Positions 1 to 9,030 of a DNA stretch of 64,000 nucleotides are shown in pieces; positions within the stretch are counted from its first letter, which is position 1, and each line of letters starts with the position of its first letter. The stretch covers positions 62,001 to 126,000 of the forward strand of contig JAFSEF010000053.1 in assembly GCA_017435865.1 (NCBI GenBank). Direction: 5' to 3'. The notes under the pieces were generated by a model. It saw nothing but the letters and a program-made list of their open reading frames with translations. It had not been told where the DNA came from and did no database searches. The stretch is from Clostridia bacterium. GTDB taxonomy: Bacteria > Bacillota > Clostridia > Oscillospirales > Acutalibacteraceae. A program made the position numbers and the translations under genes.

Positions 1-1
1 C

Positions 2-652
2 GACTTGCAGCATTCTCCGGATCTGATTCCCGAAATGCTGTCTGCCTGTGAAGAGGAAGGGTATGATGTTGCGGCTGCAAGACGCTCTGACCGTGAAGGT
101 GAAGAGGCACTCAAGAGTGCACTTTCGGGGGCTTTTTATAAGGTCATCAACAAAGTCAGCGAAATCAACATCAATGACAGTGCACAGGATTTCCGTATCA
201 TGAAACAGAAAGTGGTACAGTCCATTCTTGCAATGCCCGAACGAATCCGTTTTTCCAAAGGTATTTTTACATGGGTCGGATTCAATACAAAGTGGTTCAG
301 CCATGAAAACCGTGAACGTGCTGCGGGTGAAACCAAATGGTCCATCCGTAAACTTGCAAAATATGCTCTTGACGGTATTCTCGGTTATACTTCTTCACCG
401 CTTCGTCTTGCATTGTGGCTCGGTATTTTGTTCTGCATTCTCGGTGTCATCATCGGTGTGTATGCAATCATCCGTCGCTTTGCTTTTGACGAGCTGCTCA
501 TGGAATCATTCGTTATGCTTTACGGCGTTTTGTTCGGAAGCAGCGGTTTGTTTATGATTCTCCTTGGTATTTTCGGCGAGTATCTTGCCCGTGTTTATAC
601 CGAAATCAAAGGCAGACCTGTTTATATTATTTCAGAAACCAATACTAAATAA
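2..652 (+). CDS. Polyisoprenyl-phosphate glycosyltransferase, family 2 (5' end missing)
   Basis: This is the C-terminal two thirds of a GT2 enzyme of the DPM1/GtrB/CsbB type, which moves a sugar from a nucleotide donor to undecaprenyl phosphate at the inner membrane face. The first whole codons read DLQHSPDLIPEML, matching the DxDLQxxPELIPEM segment of the catalytic domain. The reading frame therefore continues upstream of the window, and the TTG at 5 is not a start. Two hydrophobic helices near the end (starting ALWLGILFC and FVMLYGVLF) and the terminal FGEYLARVYTEIKGRP stretch are typical of the membrane-anchored subfamily. The stop is followed 26 bases later by the DUF1858 gene on the same strand. 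The lipid-linked sugar and final acceptor cannot be told from the sequence. Confidence 0.9.
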   Translation, partial: DLQHSPDLIPEMLSACEEEGYDVAAARRSDREGEEALKSALSGAFYKVINKVSEININDSAQDFRIMKQKVVQSILAMPERIRFSKGIFTWVGFNTKWFSHENRERAAGETKWSIRKLAKYALDGILGYTSSPLRLALWLGILFCILGVIIGVYAIIRRFAFDELLMESFVMLYGVLFGSSGLFMILLGIFGEYLARVYTEIKGRPVYIISETNTK

Positions 653-678
653 TTTTTTTCAGAAAGGAATTTATTATT

Positions 679-879
679 ATGACTGTTACAAAAACAACAA
701 AAATCGGCGATATTCTTGATTACGACAGAGGTGTAGCACCTTTCTTCCTGAACATGGGAATGCATTGCCTCGGTTGTCCCTCCGCAAGAAGCGAAACTCT
801 TGAACAGGCTTGTGCCGTACACGGTGTGCAGGTAGAAACACTTGTCGCCCAAATCAATGATTATTTTTCCAAAAAGTGA
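679..879 (+). CDS. DUF1858 domain protein, small CxxC redox-type protein
   Basis: A 66-residue protein that is nearly all DUF1858, a domain found alone or fused to hybrid-cluster proteins and other anaerobic redox enzymes. It carries the expected MGMHCLGCPSA segment, whose CxxC pair could form a disulfide or bind a metal. The start ATG at 679 has a good AGAAAGGAA Shine-Dalgarno. The stop overlaps the trmK start by GTGA, so the two are probably translationally coupled. The biochemical role of stand-alone DUF1858 proteins is not established. A link to tRNA methylation from the overlap is only a guess. Confidence 0.85.
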   Translation: MTVTKTTKIGDILDYDRGVAPFFLNMGMHCLGCPSARSETLEQACAVHGVQVETLVAQINDYFSKK

Positions 880-1550
880 ATCCGGGAAAACGATTGCTTG
901 CAGCAGCACAGGCAGTCCGTGAAAACAGGTTGACGGTAGATGTCGGTACAGATCACGCATATCTGCCTGCATACCTTGTTTTAAGCGGAAAGACAAAACA
1001 CTGCCTTGCTGTTGATATCGGTGTCGGACCGTTACAGAATGCGGAAAAAACGGTTGCAAAATACGGTTTATCCGAATCTGTCCGTTTGCGTATTTCGGAC
1101 GGTCTGCAATCGGTGCTGCCCTCAGAAGCAGAGGATATTACCATCTGCGGCATGGGCGGTACACTGATGACAGAAATACTCAGTTCCTGTACATGGCTGC
1201 AAAAAGAGGATCTGCATCTTGTTTTGCAGCCGCAATCTCATGTCTGGGAAGTACGGTCATTTTTGCTGCACAACGGTTTTTGTATTACGGATGAGAGTGT
1301 GACGGAAGAAAACGGTAAGCTCTATATCACAATAGAAGCTCTGTTTGACGGCAAAAAACGGACTCCCTCAGCAGGGGAAGTGTATTTCGGATCTTTGCTT
1401 TTCAGCACACAATCGCTTGCAGTCCGTTATTGTCAGGATCGTTGCAGGCAATTGACTGTACGATTGAGTGCTCTTCAAAAGGCAGGTTTGCAGAATGAGG
1501 AAACAGATTTCCTTACATCTTGCCTTACTTACTACGAATCTTCAAAATAA
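876..1550 (+). CDS. trmK: tRNA (adenine(22)-N1)-methyltransferase TrmK
   Basis: SAM-dependent methyltransferase that makes m1A22 in the tRNA D-arm region in Gram-positive bacteria. The Rossmann SAM site is VDVGTDHAYLPAYLV (about residues 21-35), followed by the family ICGMGGTLMTEIL motif and LQPQSH. The length of 224 residues fits the family. The start is GTG at 876, overlapping the DUF1858 stop, and the N-terminus NPGKRLLAAA aligns with the usual start of the family. The NIF3 gene follows 16 bases after the stop. trmK next to NIF3 is a common Firmicutes pair, which supports both calls. Confidence 0.93.
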   Translation: MNPGKRLLAAAQAVRENRLTVDVGTDHAYLPAYLVLSGKTKHCLAVDIGVGPLQNAEKTVAKYGLSESVRLRISDGLQSVLPSEAEDITICGMGGTLMTEILSSCTWLQKEDLHLVLQPQSHVWEVRSFLLHNGFCITDESVTEENGKLYITIEALFDGKKRTPSAGEVYFGSLLFSTQSLAVRYCQDRCRQLTVRLSALQKAGLQNEETDFLTSCLTYYESSK

Positions 1551-1566
1551 TTGGACGGATACAAAC

Positions 1567-2316
1567 GTGAAAATTTCAACAGTATACAAATACATAGATG
1601 CAATCGCACCGTTTGAAACGCAGATGTCTTTTGACAATGCAGGTCTTCTTGTCGGCAATGCGGACGGTGATTTTGAAAACGCTTTGCTTGCTTTGGATAT
1701 AACTCCGGCAGTCATCAGCGAAGCAGTTGAAAAAAACTGTCAGCTTATCATTTCGCATCATCCTGTCATTTTTCAACCGATCAAAAAGTGCCTTTCTGAC
1801 AGCATTGTCTATCAACTTGCTCAAAACGGACTTACTGCAATTTGTGCACACACCAATTTCGATATGGCTGTCGGCGGTGTAAACGATGTTATTTGTTCTC
1901 TGCTCGGTATTCACACGGCAGAGGTTGCACAGGCATCGGCCGAATTCCGTATCGGTATGTTGTCGCAGGCTGTTTGTGCAAAGGATTTCGCAAAGACGAT
2001 TGCAGAAAAACTGCATACATCCGTCAGACTGACCAACCACGATAATCTTGTCAGCAAAGTTGCTGTTTGCGGCGGTTCGGGCGGAGATTATTACGAAGAA
2101 GCTTTTGAAGCCGGTGCACAGATGCTCATTACCGGTGAAGCAAAGCACCACGAGCTGCTTGCAGCACAGGCTCTCGGTTTTTCTCTTGCTGTTGCAGGAC
2201 ATTTTGAAACCGAAACCGTTGCAATGCCTGCACTTGCAGAGAAACTGCGTGTAATTTTTCCGCAGAATCATTTTATAGTCAGTGAACAGGTCAATCCTGT
2301 CATAACGGTGATGTAA
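1567..2316 (+). CDS. NIF3-like dinuclear metal-centre protein
   Basis: NIF3/YqfO family protein, expected to form a toroidal hexamer with a two-metal site. Its physiological substrate is unknown; some members are annotated as GTP cyclohydrolase I type 2. Metal-site motifs are visible: NAGLLVGN, ISHHPVIF, CAHTNFD, and near the end ITGEAKHHELLAA and VAGHFETE. About 249 residues means this is the short form without the central PII-like insert. I place the start at GTG 1567, giving VKISTVYKYIDAIAPFE, because this matches the conserved N-terminus. An earlier in-frame GTG at 1468 lies inside trmK and would add a tail unlike the family. The stop TAA shares a base with the rqcH ATG. Confidence 0.92.
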   Translation: MKISTVYKYIDAIAPFETQMSFDNAGLLVGNADGDFENALLALDITPAVISEAVEKNCQLIISHHPVIFQPIKKCLSDSIVYQLAQNGLTAICAHTNFDMAVGGVNDVICSLLGIHTAEVAQASAEFRIGMLSQAVCAKDFAKTIAEKLHTSVRLTNHDNLVSKVAVCGGSGGDYYEEAFEAGAQMLITGEAKHHELLAAQALGFSLAVAGHFETETVAMPALAEKLRVIFPQNHFIVSEQVNPVITVM

Positions 2317-4052
2317 TGGGAACAGACGGCATATTTCTTCACTTTCTGAAAAATGAGATTGCCGATTTTGCAGTCGGTGCCCGCGTAGAAAAGATTTATC
2401 AGCCCGCTAAACACGAGGCTGTTCTTTTGTTGCGTACAAGAACGCAGCAAAGGAAGCTTTTTTTGTCAGCATCGGGCAATTATCCGCGTATCCATTTTAC
2501 GACCATGGCTGTCGAAAATCCGTCCAAACCGCCGATGTTATGTATGCTTATGCGCAAGCATCTCAGCGGTGCTGTCATAAAAGCTGTCACACAGGTCGGA
2601 CAGGACAGAATTCTCAGAATTGATTTTGATGCAACCAATGAAATCGGCGATCGTGTCAATAAGGCATTGGTTATTGAAATCATGGCTCAGTACAGCAATA
2701 TCATTCTGCTCGATGAAAACGAAGTTATCATTGATGCCGTAAAACGTGTGGATGAAAGCAAGTCCAGTGTCCGTGAAATATTGCCCCATGTGCATTATGT
2801 TCTTCCTCCGCAACAGAATAAGCTTTCTCTTGTTCGTAATTCCGTGGAGGAAATTGTGCAATCTGTTCTCGAAAAGAAAACAAAACAATTATCAGGTGCT
2901 TTGTTGGCTACGGTGGAAGGTCTTTCGCCGTTGCTTGCCAACGAAATAGCATACCGCGTATTGCTCGGTGACGGTGCGGTTGCGGATATGACCCCTGTAA
3001 AAAACCAACGACTGCAACAGGAATTGTGTGAATTGCAGCAAATGGTGTGCAACGGCAGTGCAAAACCCTGGTTCTGCAGAGATGCCGAAGGGCAGATTGC
3101 AGAATATTCTTATATGCCGCTGACGCATCATCATCTTCGCTCGGATTCTGCCTGTGCAGAAAGTTTTTCCGACTTGCTGGATGCTTACAGCTTCGGCAAA
3201 GAACGTTATTTCCGTGCCAAAGCAAAGGCTGCGGATTTGTTCAAACTTGTCGAAACTCTTACAGAACGCACTGCACGAAAACTGCTTGCCCAACGTCAGG
3301 AGCTTGATGAATGTGCAGATAAAGAAACAAAACGCATTTATGCAGAGCTGATCAATGCAAATCTGTATCAGCTTGAAAAGGGAGCTGTTTTTTATGACCT
3401 CCCGAATTATTATGACAATTACAATATTGTTCGAATTCCGGCTCTTGCACATCTTTCTCCGACCGCGAATGCACAACGATATTACAAAGAATACAGAAAA
3501 GCGCAGACCGCCCAAAAACTGCTTGTTGATCTGATTGCAAAAGGGGAAGCGGAGCTCAATTATCTGCAAACGGTTGAGGATGCTCTCAGCCGTGCACAGA
3601 CAGAGCGTGAACTTTCCGAAATCAGAACCGAATTGCGTGAGTCGGGGTATATTAAAAAAACACAACAGGATAAGAAAAATACAAAACCGATGCCGCCGTT
3701 GGAGTTTGTGTCTCCCAACGGATTCAAGGTGTTTGTCGGCAGAAACAATTTGCAGAATGATCGCTTGTCTTTAAAAACAGCAGCAAAGAATGACTATTGG
3801 TTCCATGCACAGAAAGCACCGGGTTCGCACGTGGTCTTATCTCTTGAAGGTAAGGAAGCACAGGTGGCAGATATGGAATATGCCGCGGCACTTGCTGCAC
3901 ATTTCAGCAGTGTAAAAGCAAGCGGTGCGGTTGAAGTGGATTACACCCTTGTCCGCAATCTCAAAAAACCGCCTGCATCGGCACCGGGATATGTCATTTA
4001 TCACGTATACAAAACCATGCTCATTCAGCCGATCGATCCCGAAAAGACATGA
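2316..4052 (+). CDS. rqcH: Ribosome quality-control protein RqcH (NFACT family)
   Basis: RqcH binds split 50S subunits carrying stalled peptidyl-tRNA and directs C-terminal alanine tailing of the nascent chain. The NFACT-N domain is at the start and includes VGQDRILRIDF. The D97-R98 pair falls at the same numbers as the Asp-Arg pair needed for tRNA recruitment in studied RqcH. A middle coiled-coil region lies around residues 270-430, and the NFACT-R domain near the C-terminus has WFHAQKAPGSHVVL. The 578-residue length is normal. It overlaps NIF3 upstream by one base and the glycosylase gene downstream by four. Older annotations call this family fibronectin-binding protein. Confidence 0.95.
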   Translation: MGTDGIFLHFLKNEIADFAVGARVEKIYQPAKHEAVLLLRTRTQQRKLFLSASGNYPRIHFTTMAVENPSKPPMLCMLMRKHLSGAVIKAVTQVGQDRILRIDFDATNEIGDRVNKALVIEIMAQYSNIILLDENEVIIDAVKRVDESKSSVREILPHVHYVLPPQQNKLSLVRNSVEEIVQSVLEKKTKQLSGALLATVEGLSPLLANEIAYRVLLGDGAVADMTPVKNQRLQQELCELQQMVCNGSAKPWFCRDAEGQIAEYSYMPLTHHHLRSDSACAESFSDLLDAYSFGKERYFRAKAKAADLFKLVETLTERTARKLLAQRQELDECADKETKRIYAELINANLYQLEKGAVFYDLPNYYDNYNIVRIPALAHLSPTANAQRYYKEYRKAQTAQKLLVDLIAKGEAELNYLQTVEDALSRAQTERELSEIRTELRESGYIKKTQQDKKNTKPMPPLEFVSPNGFKVFVGRNNLQNDRLSLKTAAKNDYWFHAQKAPGSHVVLSLEGKEAQVADMEYAAALAAHFSSVKASGAVEVDYTLVRNLKKPPASAPGYVIYHVYKTMLIQPIDPEKT

Positions 4053-4645
4053 AGCTGCATAAAGAATTTTACTTGTGTGATGCCCTGACTTTGAGCCGTC
4101 GCCTGCTCGGAAAAGTGCTTTGCAGAAAAACAGAAAAAGGGATTCTCAAAGCACGAATCATTGAAACCGAGGCTTATATGGGCAGCGGTGACAAGGCGGC
4201 ACACGCTTCAAAAGGAAAAACCAAACGAACGGAAGTTTTGTTTGAAGAAGGCGGAAAAGCCTATATTTATCTCATTTACGGAATGTATTGCTGTCTGAAT
4301 ATTTCAGCAAATATAAAAGATATTCCTGATTGTGTTCTGATCAGAGCCTTGCAACCTGTAGACGGTCTGCAGGCAATGAAAGAAAACCGCAGGTGTGACA
4401 ATGAACTGAATCTCTGCAGCGGTCCCGGTAAACTCTGTCAGGCAATGATGCTGACAAAAGAAGACAATGCAACACTGCTGACAGGCGACGAATTATGGCT
4501 GGAAGACGATGGATTTTCCGTACAGACAATCGCAACATCCAAACGGATCAATATCGATTACGCTGAAGAAGCCATCGACTTTCCGTGGCGGTTTTACATC
4601 GCGGACAATCCTTTTTTGTCAGTCAGAGAAAGGAAGAAAAAATGA
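4049..4645 (+). CDS. 3-methyladenine DNA glycosylase (AAG/MPG family)
   Basis: Base-excision repair glycosylase that flips out and removes alkylated or deaminated purines. The catalytic Glu lies in IIETEAYMG, and the conserved core RTEVLFEEGGKAYIYLIYG follows, then the family CSGPGKL motif. The length of 198 residues is typical. The start ATG at 4049 overlaps the rqcH stop in ATGA form. The stop overlaps the ATG of the following lipoprotein gene in the same way, so three genes in a row are coupled. It is the mammalian-AAG-like fold, not AlkA or Tag. Confidence 0.94.
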   Translation: MKLHKEFYLCDALTLSRRLLGKVLCRKTEKGILKARIIETEAYMGSGDKAAHASKGKTKRTEVLFEEGGKAYIYLIYGMYCCLNISANIKDIPDCVLIRALQPVDGLQAMKENRRCDNELNLCSGPGKLCQAMMLTKEDNATLLTGDELWLEDDGFSVQTIATSKRINIDYAEEAIDFPWRFYIADNPFLSVRERKKK

Positions 4646-5160
4646 AAAAAACAATATGCTTGTTGCTGCTGACTTTGTTGCTTTTGTGTGTCGGCTGTAG
4701 CCGACCGGCAGAAGAACCGACCGAGGCGACAACAAAGGAACCTGTAACGGTAGATCCTGCTTTGTTGCCCGAAGTGTTTGAAGATGCATCTGCTTTTGTG
4801 GATGCAGGGCAGATTGAACTGTTTGTTCCCGACGGTGCAACGGAAGTTACGCAGGTTATATTGTTCGATGAAATCTGTCAGGTGCAGTTCATGTTCAATG
4901 ATGTTTTCTATACATATCGTGCGGCATTTGCCTCCACAAACAGAACAGGATATGAACTGACAGGTATCGTTGAGGCTCTTGAGTATCTTGAAACAAAAAC
5001 ACAGTATACCAATGAATCGGCAGACTATGCATTTGAAACCCATGCACTTGAAAACGGCAGCCTTCTGCTTTGGTCGGACGGCAATATTAATTACAGTCTT
5101 GCAAGTCGCGGCGGCACTTTTGATGATTTTTGTGGCGTTGCAGATATGATAATAAAATAA
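4642..5160 (+). CDS. Putative lipoprotein, unknown function
   Basis: A 172-residue protein that begins with a basic n-region and hydrophobic core [16 protein letters not shown] ending in the lipobox CVGC. It should be lipidated at that Cys and anchored outside the membrane. A Pro/Glu/Thr-rich linker ([15 protein letters not shown]) follows, then a small acidic domain that I do not recognise. The ATG at 4642 is chosen because it gives the clean signal peptide and overlaps the previous stop (ATGA). The araB gene begins 22 bases downstream, so it probably shares a transcript with the arabinose genes. I see no sugar-binding signature, so it should not be called an arabinose-binding protein. Confidence 0.75.
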   Translation: MKKTICLLLLTLLLLCVGCSRPAEEPTEATTKEPVTVDPALLPEVFEDASAFVDAGQIELFVPDGATEVTQVILFDEICQVQFMFNDVFYTYRAAFASTNRTGYELTGIVEALEYLETKTQYTNESADYAFETHALENGSLLLWSDGNINYSLASRGGTFDDFCGVADMIIK

Positions 5161-5182
5161 TTTTGAATGTGAGGAAGACAAT

Positions 5183-6853
5183 ATGGCTAAATATGCAATC
5201 GGTGTAGATTACGGTACTCTTTCGGGCAGAGCTTTGCTTGTTGATGTACAAAGCGGTGCAGAACTTTGCTCTGCAGTTCTCGATTACCCCCATGCTGTTA
5301 TGGATGAAGCTCTGCCTTCGGGTAAAAAACTTGGAGTTGACTGGGCATTGCAGCATCCGCAGGATTACCTTGATGTACTTTATACCACCATTCCGCAGGT
5401 TCTGAAAGAAAGCGGTGTTGATGCAAAGGATGTAATCGGTATCGGTCTTGACTTTACCGCCTGCACATTGCTTCCTGCAAAAAAAGACGGAACGCCCTTG
5501 TGTTTCCTTGATGAATATAAAGATGAACCCCATGCTTATGTAAAACTGTGGAAGCACCATGCTGCACAGGCACAGGCAAATAAGCTCAATGAAATTGCCG
5601 AAAGCCGCGGTGAAGAATGGCTTAAAAATTATGGCGGTAAGATCTCTTCCGAATGGGCAATCCCGAAAATCTGGCAGGTGCTCGATGAAGCTCCTGAAAT
5701 ATATGATGCTGCCGATACATTCATTGAAGCTGCTGACTGGGTTACCTGGCAGCTTTGCGGCAAAGAAAACAGAAGTGCCTGCTGTGCAGGTTACAAAGAA
5801 ATGTGGAACAAGCGTGCAGGCTATCCATCCAAGGATTTCTTCAAGGCACTCGATGCAAGACTTGAAAATGTTGTTGAAGAAAAGCTCGGTAAGGAAATCA
5901 GCCCCATGGGCGGCAAAGCAGGTGAACTGACTGCCGAAATGGCAGCAAAAACAGGTCTTTGCGAAGGCACCGCTGTTGCAGTCGGCATCATCGATGCTCA
6001 CGTTTTCGTTCCTGCTGTCGGTATTGCGGAAGAAGGCAAAATGCTTGCCATTATGGGAACGTCCACTTGCCATATGCTTCTCGGCAAAGAAGAAAAACAA
6101 GTACAGGGTATGTGCGGTGTTGTCGAAGACGGTATTCTGCCCGGCTTCTTCGGTTACGAAGCAGGTCAGTCCTGTGTCGGTGACCATTTTGCATGGTTTA
6201 TTGACAACTGTGTACCCGAATCCTACAAAAAAGCAGCTTCCGAAGAAGGCATCAACATTCATAAATATCTTCGTGCAAAGGCAGAAAAACTCAAAACAGG
6301 CGAGTCCGGCCTTGTTGCTCTTGACTGGTGGAACGGCAATCGTTCCTGCCTTGTGGACGTGGATCTTACCGGTATGATGCTCGGCATGACACTGCAGACC
6401 AAGCCTGAAGAAATCTATCGTGCCCTTATTGAAGCAACAGCATACGGCACAAGAATGATCATCGAAACCTTCCGCGAATACGGTGTGCCCGTACATGAAT
6501 TCTACGCAGCCGGCGGCATTGCCAAAAAAGACCCCATGACCATGCAGATCTATGCAGACATTATCCGTATGCCCATCCGTATTGCAGGCAGTGATCAGGG
6601 CGGTGCTCTCGGTTCTGCTATCTTCGGTGCTTGTGCTGCAGGTAAGGCAAACGGCGGTTATGATGATGTCTTTGAAGCAGCCGCAAAACTCGGTAAGGTC
6701 ATGGATACGGTTTATTATCCCAATGAAGAATCCGCAGCAGTTTATGATGAACTGTTTGCTGAATACAGAATTCTGCATGACTACTTCGGCAGAGGTGCAA
6801 ATGATGTCATGAAGCGTCTTAAAAACATCAAAAAGAAGGTAGCAGGTGAATAA
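5183..6853 (+). CDS. araB: Ribulokinase AraB
   Basis: FGGY-family kinase that phosphorylates L-ribulose to L-ribulose-5-phosphate with ATP. The N-terminus has the phosphate-binding [17 protein letters not shown], and the C-terminal half has the [18 protein letters not shown] and [15 protein letters not shown] segments typical of AraB. The 556-residue length fits. The RBS GAGGAAG precedes the ATG at 5183. It is followed after 2 bases by araA, and then araD. No transporter or AraR-type regulator lies in the window, and no promoter is evident in the 22 bases before araB. Confidence 0.96.
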   Translation: MAKYAIGVDYGTLSGRALLVDVQSGAELCSAVLDYPHAVMDEALPSGKKLGVDWALQHPQDYLDVLYTTIPQVLKESGVDAKDVIGIGLDFTACTLLPAKKDGTPLCFLDEYKDEPHAYVKLWKHHAAQAQANKLNEIAESRGEEWLKNYGGKISSEWAIPKIWQVLDEAPEIYDAADTFIEAADWVTWQLCGKENRSACCAGYKEMWNKRAGYPSKDFFKALDARLENVVEEKLGKEISPMGGKAGELTAEMAAKTGLCEGTAVAVGIIDAHVFVPAVGIAEEGKMLAIMGTSTCHMLLGKEEKQVQGMCGVVEDGILPGFFGYEAGQSCVGDHFAWFIDNCVPESYKKAASEEGINIHKYLRAKAEKLKTGESGLVALDWWNGNRSCLVDVDLTGMMLGMTLQTKPEEIYRALIEATAYGTRMIIETFREYGVPVHEFYAAGGIAKKDPMTMQIYADIIRMPIRIAGSDQGGALGSAIFGACAAGKANGGYDDVFEAAAKLGKVMDTVYYPNEESAAVYDELFAEYRILHDYFGRGANDVMKRLKNIKKKVAGE

Positions 6854-6855
6854 TT

Positions 6856-8325
6856 ATGAAGAAGAATACATTTTATTTTATCGTCGGTTCACAGCATCTT
6901 TACGGTCCCGAAACACTTGAAATGGTCGATGCTCATGCAAAGACAATGGTTGACGGCCTGAATTCCGATCAGAATATTCCTTTTGAAATTGTTTTTCTGC
7001 CCTGTGTAAAAACATCTTCCGAAATTGCACAAGCTATGAACAAAGCAAACAATGATGCCGATTGTGCAGGTGTTATCTGCTGGATGCACACCTTTTCTCC
7101 GTCCAAAATGTGGATCAAAGGTCTTTCCATGCTGCAGAAACCCTATCTGCATCTGAATACACAGTTCAATCGTGATATTCCCTGGAGCACGATTGATATG
7201 GATTTTATGAATCTCAATCAGTCCGCACACGGTGACCGCGAACACGGTTATATCACAGCCCGTCTGAATCTGCCCCGTAAGGTCATTGCAGGCCATTGGG
7301 AAAATGCAGAATTCCGTCAGGAGATCGGTGTCTGGATGCGTGCTGCCGTCGGATACAAAGAAAGCAAGTCTTTGCGTTGCCTTCGTATTTCCGATAATAT
7401 GCGCTCTGTTGCCGTTACTGACGGTGACAAGGTGGAAGCACAATACAGACTCGGTTGGGAAATTGAACATTACGGTGTCGGTGATATCATCAGCTACGTT
7501 GAAAAAGTAACCGAAGCTGAAATCGATGCACAGATTGAAGAATATAAAAAATATTATACCTTTGCGACCGATAATATGGATGCAGTCCGTTATCAGGCAC
7601 GCGAAGAAATCGCCATCAAGCGTTTTATGGATGAAAGAGGTTTCACCGCTTTCCATACAAACTTTGAAGATTTGCAGGGACTTCGTCAATTGCCCGGTCT
7701 TGCTTCGCAGGATCTTATGCGTCTGGGCTACGGCTTCGGTGCCGAAGGCGACTGGAAAGTTGCTGCCATGACAAGAGTTCTCAAAGCAATGACCGCAGAT
7801 CTCGGCGGCGGTACAGCTTTCATGGAAGATTATACTTACCATTTTGAGCCCGGCAATGAAATGATCATGGGAGCTCATATGCTTGAAGTCTGTCCGACCA
7901 TCGCACAGACAAAGCCTGAAATTCAGGTGCATCCGCTCGGAATCGGCGACAGGGAAGATCCTGCAAGACTTGTTTTCAAAGCAAAACCGGGTGCTGCAAT
8001 CGTTGTTTCCCTTGTAGATATGGGAACACATCTTCGTATGATCGTCAACGATATCGAATGTGTCGAACAAGTCAATGAAATGCCAAAACTGCCTGTGTCC
8101 GGTGTGCTCTGGAAACCTATGCCCAACCTCAAAACATCCGCTGAAGCATGGATTTATGCAGGCGGTGCACATCATTCTGTATTGTCCTATGATGTTACTG
8201 CAGAAATGATGCGTGATTTTGCCGAAATGGCAGGCATCGAGTTTGTGCACATCAACAAGGATACAAAAATTGCAGATTTCAGACGTGAGCTGCAATACAA
8301 TGCAGTGATTTACGGCAGAGGTTAA
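6856..8325 (+). CDS. araA: L-arabinose isomerase AraA
   Basis: Interconverts L-arabinose and L-ribulose, the first step of arabinose use; Mn2+-dependent hexameric family. The metal and catalytic segments are visible in order: AEGDWK, MEDYTYHFEPGNE, GAHMLEVCP and GGAHHSVLS. These carry the two Glu and two His metal ligands known from E. coli AraA. The length is 489 residues, slightly short of the usual 490-500. It starts 2 bases after araB and ends 3 bases before araD, so the three are clearly one operon. Confidence 0.97.
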   Translation: MKKNTFYFIVGSQHLYGPETLEMVDAHAKTMVDGLNSDQNIPFEIVFLPCVKTSSEIAQAMNKANNDADCAGVICWMHTFSPSKMWIKGLSMLQKPYLHLNTQFNRDIPWSTIDMDFMNLNQSAHGDREHGYITARLNLPRKVIAGHWENAEFRQEIGVWMRAAVGYKESKSLRCLRISDNMRSVAVTDGDKVEAQYRLGWEIEHYGVGDIISYVEKVTEAEIDAQIEEYKKYYTFATDNMDAVRYQAREEIAIKRFMDERGFTAFHTNFEDLQGLRQLPGLASQDLMRLGYGFGAEGDWKVAAMTRVLKAMTADLGGGTAFMEDYTYHFEPGNEMIMGAHMLEVCPTIAQTKPEIQVHPLGIGDREDPARLVFKAKPGAAIVVSLVDMGTHLRMIVNDIECVEQVNEMPKLPVSGVLWKPMPNLKTSAEAWIYAGGAHHSVLSYDVTAEMMRDFAEMAGIEFVHINKDTKIADFRRELQYNAVIYGRG

Positions 8326-8328
8326 TGT

Positions 8329-9021
8329 ATGTTTGAAGAACTGAAACAAAGAGTCTATGAAGCAAATATGCTTCTTCCCGAATACGGCATTGCTCCTTTT
8401 ACATGGGGCAATGCTTCTGAGATTGATCGTGAAGCCGGTGTTTTTGCCATCAAACCGTCCGGTGTGTCCTACACGCAGCTCAAAGCAGAGGACATTGTCG
8501 TGTTGAATCTTGACGGGGAAGTGGTGGACGGAACACTCAATCCGTCATCCGATACGGCTACACATCTTGAACTTTACAAGGCATTCCCCGCAATCGGCGG
8601 TGTTGTGCACAGTCATTCCGAATTTGCGGTTGCTTTTGCACAGGCAGGACGTGATATTCCCGCTTACGGTACCACCCACGCAGATTTTGCTTACGGTGAT
8701 ATTCCGTGCTGTCGTGCTCTCACCAAAGAAGAAATCGAGGGCGAATACGAAAAGAATACCGGCCTTGTCATTGCCGAACATTTTGCAAAGAACGATCTTG
8801 ATCCGGCTGCAATGGTTGCAGTCAATGTCAAATCGCACGGTCCTTTTGCATGGGGCAAAAATGCAAAAGAAGCCGCCAAAAATGCAGCAACACTTGAAAT
8901 TGTTGCAAGAATGGCACTGAAAACCGAATTGCTTGGCGGCACAGCACGTGTTGACAACAATCTTCTGGATAAACATTATTTCCGTAAGCATGGCGAAAAT
9001 GCTTATTACGGACAGAAATAA
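8329..9021 (+). CDS. araD: L-ribulose-5-phosphate 4-epimerase AraD
   Basis: Class II aldolase-fold zinc enzyme that makes D-xylulose-5-phosphate, delivering arabinose carbon to the pentose phosphate or phosphoketolase route. The zinc site is VVHSHSEFAVAFAQ plus TTHADF and a later SHGPFAWG. The N-terminal TWGNASEID matches the GNxS phosphate site. The length of 230 residues is typical of AraD. dnaE follows 9 bases later, so transcription of the arabinose genes probably runs into dnaE unless a promoter or terminator hides in the coding sequence. Confidence 0.96.
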   Translation: MFEELKQRVYEANMLLPEYGIAPFTWGNASEIDREAGVFAIKPSGVSYTQLKAEDIVVLNLDGEVVDGTLNPSSDTATHLELYKAFPAIGGVVHSHSEFAVAFAQAGRDIPAYGTTHADFAYGDIPCCRALTKEEIEGEYEKNTGLVIAEHFAKNDLDPAAMVAVNVKSHGPFAWGKNAKEAAKNAATLEIVARMALKTELLGGTARVDNNLLDKHYFRKHGENAYYGQK

Positions 9022-9030
9022 GGAGACCTT

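Noticed and set aside
1468..1566. Longer NIF3 protein from GTG 1468
   Set aside because: The extra 33 residues lie within trmK and do not match the family; GTG 1567 fits the conserved start.
2892..3665. Overlapping open frames inside rqcH on both strands
   Set aside because: rqcH has all family domains in one frame; the others lack RBS and motifs.
4642..5160. Calling the lipoprotein an arabinose-binding protein
   Set aside because: It is too small and has no solute-binding protein signature; neighbourhood alone is not enough.
5087..6778. Long open frame on the minus strand opposite araB
   Set aside because: It mirrors araB almost exactly and its translation is rich in Cys, Phe and His with no known motif. 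It follows from codon bias of the real gene.
6889..8349. Minus-strand open frame opposite araA
   Set aside because: Shadow frame with the same boundaries as araA and unnatural composition.
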